A DNA stretch of 16,286 bases, taken from Chloroflexi bacterium UBA4733 (GTDB lineage: Bacteria; Chloroflexota; UBA4733). Position 1 is the stretch's first letter, and every line of letters starts with the position of its first letter. The notes below the pieces were generated by a model. It was not told the DNA's origin and searched no databases. It was given only the letters and a program-made list of their open reading frames with translations. The position numbers and the translations under genes were made by a program. This document shows, one piece after another, positions 1 to 7,386 of the stretch. The stretch spans positions 3,330-19,615 of the forward strand of contig DHIZ01000321.1 in NCBI GenBank assembly GCA_002404055.1, read 5' to 3'.

Positions 1-162
1 CCGCAGAGAATGCGTGCTGCCGGCTAGCATCACCAGGGGCTCGCTCCGTGGTGCGCCAGGGGGCGCGCTGCTCGTGTCCGGAGAGCATATCGCACCCAAT
101 TGGCGATTCGCTGCGATAGCGGCGCCGGTCGGCCGCCACAGCAGCATGAAGGCAGAGACGGC

Positions 163-3100
163 GTGCCGGTCGACTTCCTGACGCCCGAACAGGAGACGCG
201 CTACGGTCGCTATGCTGACGACCCGACGCCGGAGCAGCTCGCCCAGTACTTCCACCTTGACGACGCCGATCGGGACCTGCTGGCCGAGCGCCGGGGCGAC
301 CACAACCGGCTGGGCTTCGTGGTGCAGTTATGCACCGTCCGCTTCTTGGGCACCTTTCTCGCCGATCCCACCGCTGTGCCGGCCAGCGTCGTGGCGTACC
401 TGGCGCGTCAGGTAGGCATCACGGACCTGTTCTGTCTGGCGCGCTATCTCGACCGTCCTCCCACGCACCGAGAGCATGCCGGCGAAATCCAACGGCGCTT
501 TGGCTACCACGACTTCACGGACCAGCCCGGGCACTTCCGTCTGCTTCGCTGGCTCTATGCCCGCGCCTGGGTGAGTGCCGAGCGGCCCAGCGTCCTGTTC
601 GACCTGGCCACGGCGCAGTTGGTGGAGCGCAAGGTGCTGCTGCCCGGGGTCACCGCACTCACCCGGCTCGTCGCGAGCGTGCGAGATCGCGTGGCCGAGC
701 GGCTCTGGCGGATCCTCGCCGCGCTGCCCTCGGCGGCACAACGCGAGCGGTTGGAGCAACTCGTGGTCGTCCCGGAGGGATCGCGCACGACCCCCCTCGA
801 CCGACTGCGCCACGCCCCGACCCGCCTCAGCGTGCCCGGACTGCTGCACGGCCTCCACCGCGTGGAGGAGCTCCGCGCCATCGGTGTGGGCGGCCTGCAC
901 CTGTCGGTCATCCCCCCGAGCCGGCTTAAAGCGCTGGCCCGCTATGCCGCCGTCACCTGGTCGCCCACGATTGCTCGCATGCCCCCGGACCGGCGCGTGG
1001 CGACGCTGCTCGCTTTCGTCCGGGTCTACGAAGCCGTGGCCCAGGACGATGCCGTCGACGTCTTCGTCCAATTCTTCGGCGAGCGCATGACCACGGTGGA
1101 ACACCGCGGGGCGCAGGCGCGCCTGCGCACGCTGGGCGATCTCGACATAGCGGCGCGGCTGCTCCGCGACGTCTGCCGCCTGGTGCGCGATACCGAGGTG
1201 CGCGATGGCGACCTCCGGGCGACGATCATTGACCGGATCGACGCGGGAGACATCGACGTCGCCATCGCCACCGTCACGGCACTGACGCGGCCGCCGGAGG
1301 ACCACCACTACGACGATCTCTTGACGCGCTACAGCATGGTGCGGCAGTTCCTGCCCCGGCTGCTGCGCACGCTGCGCTTCGGGGCCGCCAGCGGCGGCCA
1401 GCCGGTCCTAGACGCGCTGCAGTTCTTGCGCGACATTGAAGGGCAGCGCCGGCCGGAACTCGCCGAGGCTCCCAAAACCCTCATCACGAAGGCCTGGAAG
1501 CCCTACGTCCTGGAGTCCGGCCAGCGCGTGGACCGGCGCGCCTACACCTTCTGCACGCTGGAGCGGCTGCGTGACGGCCTGCATCGGCGGGACATCTATG
1601 TCCAGCCCGGCGAGCGCTGGGGCGATCCCCGCGCCAACCTGCTCCAGGGCGCCGACTGGGAGGCGGCCCGCCCGCAAGTGTGCCGGAGCCTCAGGCACGC
1701 ACTCGATGGCGGCGTGGCCCTGGCGCGACTCGGCAAGGCGCTCGATACGGCCTACCGGCAGACGGCCGCCAATCTGCCGGCGAACCGGGACGTCCGGATC
1801 GAGCGGGTGGACGGCAAGGATCGGCTGGTCCTCACGCCGTTGGAGAAGCTGGACGATCCGCCGAGCTTGCAGGCGCTGCGAGAGCAGGTGGCCTCGCGCC
1901 TGCCGCGTATCGACCTGCCGGACGCCCTGCTGGAGATCCAGGCCCGCACCGGCTTCGCCCAGGAGTTCACCCACCTGAGCGAGGGCAACGCCCGCGTGGC
2001 CGACCTGCCCACCAGTCTCTGCGCCATCCTGCTCGCCCAGGCGTGTAACGTGGGGCTGGAGACGGTCGTGCAACCTGGCGTCCCCGCGCTGACCCAGGAT
2101 CGCCTCCTCTGGGTGCAGCAGAACTACCTGCGCGCCGAAACCCTCCTGCGCGCCAACGCTCGGCTCGTCGAGGCCCAGTCCCGCCTCCCGCTCGCCCAGC
2201 GCTGGGGCGGCGGCGAAGTCGCCTCCGCCGACGGGCTGCGCTTCCAGGTGCCGATCCGCACCATCAACGCCGGGCCGAACCCGAAGTACTTCCCGGGGCG
2301 CGGCGTCACCTATTTCAATTTCACCAGCGACCAGTTCAGCGGCTTGCACGGCATCGTCATCCCCGGCACACCCAAAGAAGGTCCCTACCTGCTCGCCGGC
2401 CTGCTCGAGCAGCAAACGAGTCTGCACCCAACCGAGATCATGACCGATACCGGCTCCTACACCGACCAATTGTTCGGGTTGTTCTGGCTGCTCGGCTACC
2501 AGTTCAGTCCCCGGCTGGCCGACGTCGGGGATGCCCGCTTCTGGCGCATGGATCGCACCGCCGACTACAGTCCCTTGAACGGCGTCGCCCGGCAGCATAT
2601 CAACACCGCACTGATCGCGCAGCACTGGGATGAACTGCTCCGCATCGCCGGGTCGCTCAAGATGGGCACGGTCGGCGCCGTGGAGCTCGTGCAGCTCTTG
2701 CAGGGATCGGCGCGCAGTTCCGTAACGAGCAAGGCGCTGACCGAACTGGGTCGGGTGGCGAAAACCTGCTTCCTCCTGCCCTACTTCGACGACCCCGCCT
2801 ATCGCCGGCGCATCCTGGTGCAACTCAACCGAGGCGAGAGCCGGCATACCCTGGCTCGCGCGGTCTATCACGGCCGCAAGGGAGAGCTGCGCCAGCGCTA
2901 CCGGGAAGGGCAAGAGGACCAGCTCGGGGCGCTCGGCCTGGTGGTCAATATCGTTGTCCTGTGGACGACGCTGTATATGGACCACGTGCTCGCCCGCCTC
3001 ACCGACATGGGCATTGAGCCCAAGCCGGAGGATGTCGCCCGGCTCTCCCCGCTGGGGTTTCGCCACATCAACCTGCACGGCCACTACCACTTCGCCCTGC

Positions 3101-3180
3101 CGGACTTCGTCACGCGTGGCGAGTTGCGACCCTTGCACGAGCCGGACGCGACCGACGACGTCCTGCTGGTCGGCACGTAG
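163..3180 (+). CDS. tnpA: Tn3-family transposase TnpA
   Basis: This is the DDE transposase that carries out replicative (cointegrate) transposition of a Tn3-family element by acting on the terminal inverted repeats. The GTG at 163 is preferred over an in-frame TTG at 100, because from the GTG the protein begins MPVDFLTPEQ, followed by YFHLDDAD and RRGDHNRLGF, which is the usual TnpA N-terminus. From there it is 1005 residues, close to the family norm of about 1000. The catalytic acidic residues appear to be D690 (in SADGLRF), D762 (in MTDTGSY) and E892 (in NRGES). The conserved C-terminal blocks GSLKMG, YFDDPAYRRRI and LWTTLYMDHVL are all present, and there are no internal stops, so it is probably intact. 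No resolvase, res site or cargo lies in the 162 bases upstream, so the rest of the transposon is to the left of the window. Positions 1-99 hold nothing I recognise. Confidence 0.95.
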   Translation: MPVDFLTPEQETRYGRYADDPTPEQLAQYFHLDDADRDLLAERRGDHNRLGFVVQLCTVRFLGTFLADPTAVPASVVAYLARQVGITDLFCLARYLDRPPTHREHAGEIQRRFGYHDFTDQPGHFRLLRWLYARAWVSAERPSVLFDLATAQLVERKVLLPGVTALTRLVASVRDRVAERLWRILAALPSAAQRERLEQLVVVPEGSRTTPLDRLRHAPTRLSVPGLLHGLHRVEELRAIGVGGLHLSVIPPSRLKALARYAAVTWSPTIARMPPDRRVATLLAFVRVYEAVAQDDAVDVFVQFFGERMTTVEHRGAQARLRTLGDLDIAARLLRDVCRLVRDTEVRDGDLRATIIDRIDAGDIDVAIATVTALTRPPEDHHYDDLLTRYSMVRQFLPRLLRTLRFGAASGGQPVLDALQFLRDIEGQRRPELAEAPKTLITKAWKPYVLESGQRVDRRAYTFCTLERLRDGLHRRDIYVQPGERWGDPRANLLQGADWEAARPQVCRSLRHALDGGVALARLGKALDTAYRQTAANLPANRDVRIERVDGKDRLVLTPLEKLDDPPSLQALREQVASRLPRIDLPDALLEIQARTGFAQEFTHLSEGNARVADLPTSLCAILLAQACNVGLETVVQPGVPALTQDRLLWVQQNYLRAETLLRANARLVEAQSRLPLAQRWGGGEVASADGLRFQVPIRTINAGPNPKYFPGRGVTYFNFTSDQFSGLHGIVIPGTPKEGPYLLAGLLEQQTSLHPTEIMTDTGSYTDQLFGLFWLLGYQFSPRLADVGDARFWRMDRTADYSPLNGVARQHINTALIAQHWDELLRIAGSLKMGTVGAVELVQLLQGSARSSVTSKALTELGRVAKTCFLLPYFDDPAYRRRILVQLNRGESRHTLARAVYHGRKGELRQRYREGQEDQLGALGLVVNIVVLWTTLYMDHVLARLTDMGIEPKPEDVARLSPLGFRHINLHGHYHFALPDFVTRGELRPLHEPDATDDVLLVGT

Positions 3181-4687
3181 CGCAAGGCTTCGCCGCCAAA
3201 CCGCCATCGGCCATTGCCGGCTTAGCGTACGTTTTGGTTCCAATGATTGTCGCGGGCCCGACCCCGCCGCAGACGGGGACGGCCGCGCGAATCCGCGGAT
3301 CGACGACCATACTGTAGAACGTGACGATGCCGCCGAGCGAGAAGCCGGCCATACCGATTCGCTCCGGATCGACCTCCGGGCAGTGACGCTCCAGATAGTC
3401 GACCGCGCAGAGCGCATCCTCGACCAGCGCGCCCATCGCGCTCCGGCCAGAGATCTGCTCGATTTTGGCCCACTCCTGGATCTTCGGGCCGATGCGTGCC
3501 CCGTAGCAGCGTTGGGTGATCGCGAGCGTCACGAAGCCACGCCGTGCCAGCTCACGCGCCCAGCCGTGCAGGTAGGCGACCTCGCGCTCGAAGTGGTACG
3601 CCTTCTCGACCAGCAGCTCTCGGCTGCGCCCGCTGCCATGCAAACAGACGACGGCCGGTACGCGCTTGTTGCGATGGCGTGGCCGCACCAGATAGGCCGG
3701 AATCAGCTCCGCCCGGTTTTGGGGTGAGGCGATCCGAATGTCGTCAATCTCAACGTCCTCGTCGACGTGCCGCGTGCAAAGAAAGCCCGTCTCCGGAGCG
3801 CGGACCGGCGCCTTCGGCCACAGCACGTCCGCCATACCCTTCTGGATGTTCGTCGGGTCCGGTGGGGGCGCCGGTTCCAGCGGCGCCGGCTTTAGCCGCC
3901 AATAGGTCGGATCATTGCGCACCCGCTCACACCAGAGGTCGCACATTTTCCGCGCGTCGATCAAGCGGATCGTCGTGCTGCCGATGTGCCCCATTTTCAT
4001 CACGCCGGCTTCGAGAAACGTGTGTTCGATGCGGGCATGATCTTTCTCCACCTGACGGGGAGCATGGGAATACGCGCGACAGACGACCGTCTTGGCCCGA
4101 CCATCCCGATCGATCACCGTGGCCTCGAACGTCTCGGGGCTGAAGCGGTCGCAGGTCTCCTCCAACTCTTCGAGGGTGTGACGCGTGGTGTTGACCCGCG
4201 TATCGACGCCGAGGAAGAGGATATAGCCGCCGACTATGATGTTGCGAAAATACGGCGTCCCCTGCCCGCAGCAGGTCGGCGCGTTTTCGTGGTCGCGCAG
4301 CAGGTAGTCAGCGAGCGGGCCGATCGCTGCCACCGGATGGCTCGGATGGAGGCTGCGTATGGCCTCGGGACGCTGCCGAAAGGCCTCGCTGATCGCGCCG
4401 ACACTCGATCGGCTGTAGCGCACGTCCATCACCGGCTGGCTTCGCAGGTATATGTATTGCCCGCCCGCCCAGGGTTGGGTCGGCATCATCACCGTCCCCG
4501 CCGGACCCACCGCCGCGAGGAGCGCATCGATCACCGCTTCGGCGCCTCCCTCGACCCTGCCAAAGCGACTGAGCGAGCTGTGGACGAGCACGCCCGCGCC
4601 TTCGGGTAAGCCCAACTCGCCCAAGCCGCGCGTGATGTCGCCGGCAGTGACCGTAGGTTTCCCCTCTTCCGTCCATTTTGCGCTCAT
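3110..4687 (-). CDS. AAC(3)-like acetyltransferase domain fused to an alpha/beta hydrolase domain, 3' end cut by Tn3
   Basis: Residues 1-270 match the aminoglycoside 3-N-acetyltransferase fold family: HSSLSRFGRVEGG (36-48), GTVMMPT (64-70), the HPSHPVAA block with the expected catalytic His (114-117), and NTTRHTLEE near 176. Residues about 290-477 match a dienelactone-hydrolase/acetyl-esterase-like alpha/beta hydrolase, with CLHGSG (about 348-353) for the oxyanion hole and the nucleophile elbow GFSLGG (Ser450). At about residue 477, after PVCGGVG, the frame enters the Tn3 terminal repeat and runs through transposon DNA to a chance stop at 3110. The last 48 or so residues are therefore foreign, and the hydrolase lacks its catalytic Asp and His. 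The ATG at 4687 is chosen over a GTG at 4702 because the ribosome binding site lies between them. The acetyltransferase half could still fold. Family membership alone does not mean antibiotic resistance, and the real acceptor is unknown. It is the last gene of the leftward block. Confidence 0.8.
   Translation of the reverse strand: MSAKWTEEGKPTVTAGDITRGLGELGLPEGAGVLVHSSLSRFGRVEGGAEAVIDALLAAVGPAGTVMMPTQPWAGGQYIYLRSQPVMDVRYSRSSVGAISEAFRQRPEAIRSLHPSHPVAAIGPLADYLLRDHENAPTCCGQGTPYFRNIIVGGYILFLGVDTRVNTTRHTLEELEETCDRFSPETFEATVIDRDGRAKTVVCRAYSHAPRQVEKDHARIEHTFLEAGVMKMGHIGSTTIRLIDARKMCDLWCERVRNDPTYWRLKPAPLEPAPPPDPTNIQKGMADVLWPKAPVRAPETGFLCTRHVDEDVEIDDIRIASPQNRAELIPAYLVRPRHRNKRVPAVVCLHGSGRSRELLVEKAYHFEREVAYLHGWARELARRGFVTLAITQRCYGARIGPKIQEWAKIEQISGRSAMGALVEDALCAVDYLERHCPEVDPERIGMAGFSLGGIVTFYSMVVDPRIRAAVPVCGGVGPATIIGTKTYAKPAMADGGLAAKPCATCRPAGRRRSRPARARVATRHA
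3221..3265. repeat. Probable right terminal inverted repeat of the Tn3-family element
   Basis: About 40 bases after tnpA the sequence CTTAGCGTACGTTTTGGTTC begins. Read inward from the outer end, it finishes in ...AAAACGTACGCTAAG, the typical inner end of Tn3/Tn21-type terminal repeats. The outer limit is uncertain: a 39-bp repeat would end at 3259 (outer end GGGCCC), and a 45-bp repeat at 3265 (outer end GGGGTC, closer to the usual GGGG start). The leftward acetyltransferase-hydrolase protein stops resembling a hydrolase at the same place, which independently marks a junction. The partner repeat is not in the window, so this is inferred from one end only. Confidence 0.65.
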
Positions 4688-4693
4688 CAAAAT

Positions 4694-4700
4694 CCCTCTC
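4694..4700 (-). promoter_or_regulatory. Ribosome binding site that sets the start of the acetyltransferase-hydrolase gene
   Basis: On the minus strand GAGAGGG lies 6 bases before the ATG at 4687. The alternative upstream GTG at 4702 overlaps this site and so cannot use it. This supports starting the protein at MSAKWTEEG. Confidence 0.6.
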
Positions 4701-4860
4701 ACTGGGCGTGCTATGAACTCCTCACGGTTGCCACTCCCGGATGACGCCCGGCGCGGTCAGCACGTTCTGGTCGGCATTGCGCGGGGAAGGGGCAGTGCTT
4801 CAAGGGCTGTGGCGAACGGGAAGCCGTTCTCGAGTACGTCCGAAGGGTATGCATCGAAGA

Positions 4861-5718
4861 CTATTCGGGACCGTGAACGGCCGTCTTGTGTACCCAGATA
4901 GCGCTCGTGACGGCTATCCCCTGGTAATTGTCGAATGGTTCTTCCGTCTGCACCATCTTCACGTAGTAGTAATGATCGCCGGTCACCACGCCCCGGTCGA
5001 CAAACTCGACATTTGCTTTTCTCCCACAGTTTGTCTGACTGAGGATCGGCTTTCCATCCCGCAGCAGTTCGATGCTGCATATTTCGGGGGTTGCCTCAGC
5101 TCTGATGTGGGCGCTAGGAACCCCGGTTGTCGTGTATTCATCCCCCATCAGATGCCCATCCATTTGAAAAAAGAGCCGCATCCGCGTCCCGTTGGTCGCG
5201 TAGGATCGGCGTTGCGCCAACGCAGCGAACACCTCTTCCCGGGTCGCCGCCTTGGCCCAGAGGCCGGTCGCGGCGTTCGCGTACTTGTAGGGCATGTTGC
5301 CGCCCGGCGGGTAGGCGTGATCGGTGCCGCCCACGACGCCCATTTTGATTCCCTGACCGAGGATCGATTCCAGCACCCCGAAACAGAAACCGCGGATCTG
5401 CACGACCTCGAAAACCGGCTCATACGCCGGGCGCCAAGCGTTCAAGCGTATGTTCCGGCGAATGCCATGGTAATGCCGCGCGACCATGACCTTCCCGGCG
5501 AGGCCCTCCTTGTCGTAGAGATCCAAAGCCGCCTCGAGAGTCGGCGTCAACCCGGCACGGCGTGCGATAGGGCTGATGCTTCGATCAATGAAGTAGTGAT
5601 TGGCTTGTCCCCATCCTGGATAGGTTGCCTCAAAGCCGAAGAGGGTGACCAAATCACCCTCACTGTTGAAAAGGTCGGCGTACATGCCGGTTTGCGCCGC
5701 CGTCTGATTTCGGCCCAC
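4861..5718 (-). pseudogene. 5'-truncated DUF3604 (PHP-like) protein remnant
   Basis: The readable 285 residues correspond to the C-terminal half of DUF3604 proteins, metal-dependent hydrolase-like proteins of the PHP superfamily. Visible blocks are LVTLFGFEATYPGWGQANHYF (split here: LVTLFGFEATY at about 23-33, then PGWGQANHYF), ARHYHG (His82 and His84), GGTDHAYPPGG (Asp133, His134), and RRSYATNGTRM followed by a beta-rich tail. The N-terminal half with the HxH metal motif, present in the other DUF3604 gene of this window, is missing. Just upstream the -1 frame reads DAAGEPPLWAEIRR, which fits the expected preceding stretch, so a single-base loss near 5703-5708 probably broke the frame. That frame is itself closed by a stop at about 5769, only 25 bases from the end of the upstream sulfatase-like gene. 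The GTG at 5718 is therefore only a nominal start. I read it as a decayed gene fused by deletion behind its neighbour; a short functional protein is less likely. Confidence 0.7.
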
Positions 5719-5793
5719 AGCGGAGGTTCGCCAGCAGCATCTTGAAATGCCCGCTTAATTGTCAAACTTCATCAGCAGTTCTGTTTACGGCAC

Positions 5794-7194
5794 CTACCAC
5801 GCCGGCGGCGGGTACAGGTCGAGCGCTGCCGGGTTCCGCTCGTGCAGGAATGCGGCGAAGGCGGCGTAGAGGTCGCGCGCCTCCTGGTGGTGGCCGGCCA
5901 GTACGTCGTGCTGCTGCAAGGGGTCGTTGCGCAAGTCGAAGAGGAGCGATGTCCATTGAGCGCTGCCGTTGCGGACCAGCTCGTTGGTCTGGCCATCGAG
6001 TCGCGCCGCGCCGACCGAGGTGGGGGGGACGAAGATGAAACTCCAGTCCTGAGACGTGATAGTGGGAACGCCGCGATGGGGTGCCGAGATAGCCACCTGG
6101 CGGTTCGACGTCCCACCGTCCAGCACGCCACGAAGCGAACTGCCCTCGCAGAACCCCGGGATCGTGCCGCCGGTGAGATCCAGCAGCGTCGGCAAGAGAT
6201 CGACCGGCTGCACCAGTGCGCTGTGCAGCTGCCCGCCGCCCAGGCCGGCGGGGTGACGCAGCATGAAGTTCTGATGGGCAACGCCTTCAAACAGCGGCGC
6301 CGGTTTGCCGATGCGGCCCTGGTCACCCGGATAGTCAAGGTAGTGCCCGTGATCGGACAGCACGAGGACGATCGTGCGCTCGCGCAGGCCAAGGTCGTCG
6401 ATGGCATCGAGCACGCGCCCTACCCAGCGATCCACCATCGTCACCTCGCCCGCATACAGCGCTTGCACCTGCTTGAGCTCCGCCGGCGAGAGGTAGCCGG
6501 CCGGTCCGTTGAGCGGCGAGATGACCTGTTCACCCTGGTAACCGGAATCGTACATGTCGATGTAGTGCTGCGGCGGGTCCCAGGGCTCGTGGGGGTCGAA
6601 CTCATCGATCCAGAGCAGGAAGGGCTGCACCGTCCGGTTGCACTCCAGCCAGCGCAGCGCTGTCGTCATGGTCTGCGGCGCGAAGTAGTCGGCCTCGCAC
6701 TGCCGTTCCGCCGTCTTGGGCAAGTAGACCGTGCGGATGCGCTCCGGGTTGCGCAGCTTCTCCGGGGCGCAAGGCAGCGTGATGCTGCGCGAAAGGTCGG
6801 GGATGCAGCGGTCACCTTCTTGTCCCCGGACCCATTGCCAGGTGTGGAAGCCGCGGTCGAACTGGTGGCCGTCGCGGAAGAGGTGATAGGTATCGGCGAT
6901 GAGCGCGGTGGTGTACCCGCGCGCACTGAAGAGCGTGGCGAGCACCGGCAGGTCGCGGGGCAGCGGCGTCCAGCCGCGCTGGGGCCAGGTGGTGCGTCCC
7001 GTGAACAGGTCGGTGCGGCAAGGGATGGTCGGGAAGGAGCCGATGTAGGCGCGCTCGAACACTGCTGCCTCCCGCGCGAAGCGGTCGAGACTCGGCGTGC
7101 GAATCCAGGTGTTGCCGTTGGCGCCGATGTGGTCCCGGCGCAATGTATCCAGGCAGATGACGACAACGTTGTAGGGTTGCCCCGACTGCTGCAT
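5794..7194 (-). CDS. Sulfatase-like hydrolase with Thr at the formylglycine position
   Basis: This 466-residue protein belongs to the sulfatase branch of the alkaline phosphatase superfamily. Landmarks are the N-terminal metal segment VVICLDTLRRDH (Asp16, Asp21), WIDEFDPHEPWDPP (192-205) and LVLSDHGHYLDYPGDQG with Asp281 and His282. The active-site block aligns as TIPCRTDLFTG (56-66) with the sulfatase pattern C/S-x-P-x-R-x-x-L-x-T-G, which puts Thr56 where sulfatases carry the Cys or Ser that becomes formylglycine. The Cys present is at the x between Pro and Arg and cannot replace it. Thr nucleophiles are known in related phosphodiesterases and phosphoglycerol transferases, so the substrate may be a phospho- or other ester. 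No signal peptide is visible, so it is probably cytoplasmic. The ATG at 7194 is supported by GAGG 6 bases upstream (7201-7204). It opens the leftward block and is divergent from the first solute-binding protein. Confidence 0.87.
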   Translation of the reverse strand: MQQSGQPYNVVVICLDTLRRDHIGANGNTWIRTPSLDRFAREAAVFERAYIGSFPTIPCRTDLFTGRTTWPQRGWTPLPRDLPVLATLFSARGYTTALIADTYHLFRDGHQFDRGFHTWQWVRGQEGDRCIPDLSRSITLPCAPEKLRNPERIRTVYLPKTAERQCEADYFAPQTMTTALRWLECNRTVQPFLLWIDEFDPHEPWDPPQHYIDMYDSGYQGEQVISPLNGPAGYLSPAELKQVQALYAGEVTMVDRWVGRVLDAIDDLGLRERTIVLVLSDHGHYLDYPGDQGRIGKPAPLFEGVAHQNFMLRHPAGLGGGQLHSALVQPVDLLPTLLDLTGGTIPGFCEGSSLRGVLDGGTSNRQVAISAPHRGVPTITSQDWSFIFVPPTSVGAARLDGQTNELVRNGSAQWTSLLFDLRNDPLQQHDVLAGHHQEARDLYAAFAAFLHERNPAALDLYPPPAW

Positions 7195-7325
7195 GCTCTC
7201 CCTCGTTTCCTGTAACCGTCTACCATTCCCGTCCGGCTAATCTCTTCGTCGGTATTCCCGTCGGGATCCTCCTCAGGCTGCGCTCGCCGCTCATTCAAAG
7301 GCTGATCGTCTCTATCACCCACGCG

Positions 7326-7354
7326 TTGACAGCTGGCATTTACAAGAATAGAAT
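7326..7354 (+). promoter_or_regulatory. Sigma70-type promoter of the first solute-binding protein gene
   Basis: TTGACA (7326-7331) matches the -35 consensus and TAGAAT (7349-7354) differs from the -10 consensus at one base, with an ideal 17-bp spacer. Transcription would start near 7361, giving a leader of about 26 bases with AGAGG (7374-7378) 8 bases before the ATG at 7387. It lies in the 192-bp divergent region. I saw no comparably good promoter facing the leftward sulfatase-like gene. Confidence 0.7.
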
Positions 7355-7386
7355 ACCTCGTCTGGGTAAGATGAGAGGAAATAGCC

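Noticed and set aside
100..162. TTG at 100 as the start of tnpA
   Set aside because: The extra 21 residues are unlike TnpA N-termini, and the GTG at 163 gives the standard PVDFLT beginning.
1408..3417. Long open frame (669 codons) antisense to tnpA
   Set aside because: It is the shadow of a GC-rich coding strand. Its protein is low in recognisable motifs, has no ribosome binding site and lies wholly under a clear TnpA gene.
3260..4687. Antibiotic resistance gene
   Set aside because: Only fold-family membership is visible. The fusion to a hydrolase and the sugar-processing neighbours argue against a dedicated aminoglycoside resistance enzyme.
4688..4702. GTG at 4702 as the start of the acetyltransferase-hydrolase protein
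   Set aside because: The likely ribosome binding site (4694-4700) lies between it and the ATG at 4687, so only the ATG is properly placed.
5842..7215. Long open frame (457 codons) antisense to the sulfatase-like gene
   Set aside because: The minus-strand frame has sulfatase motifs throughout; the plus-strand text is rich in Arg, Ala, Val and Gln with no family features.
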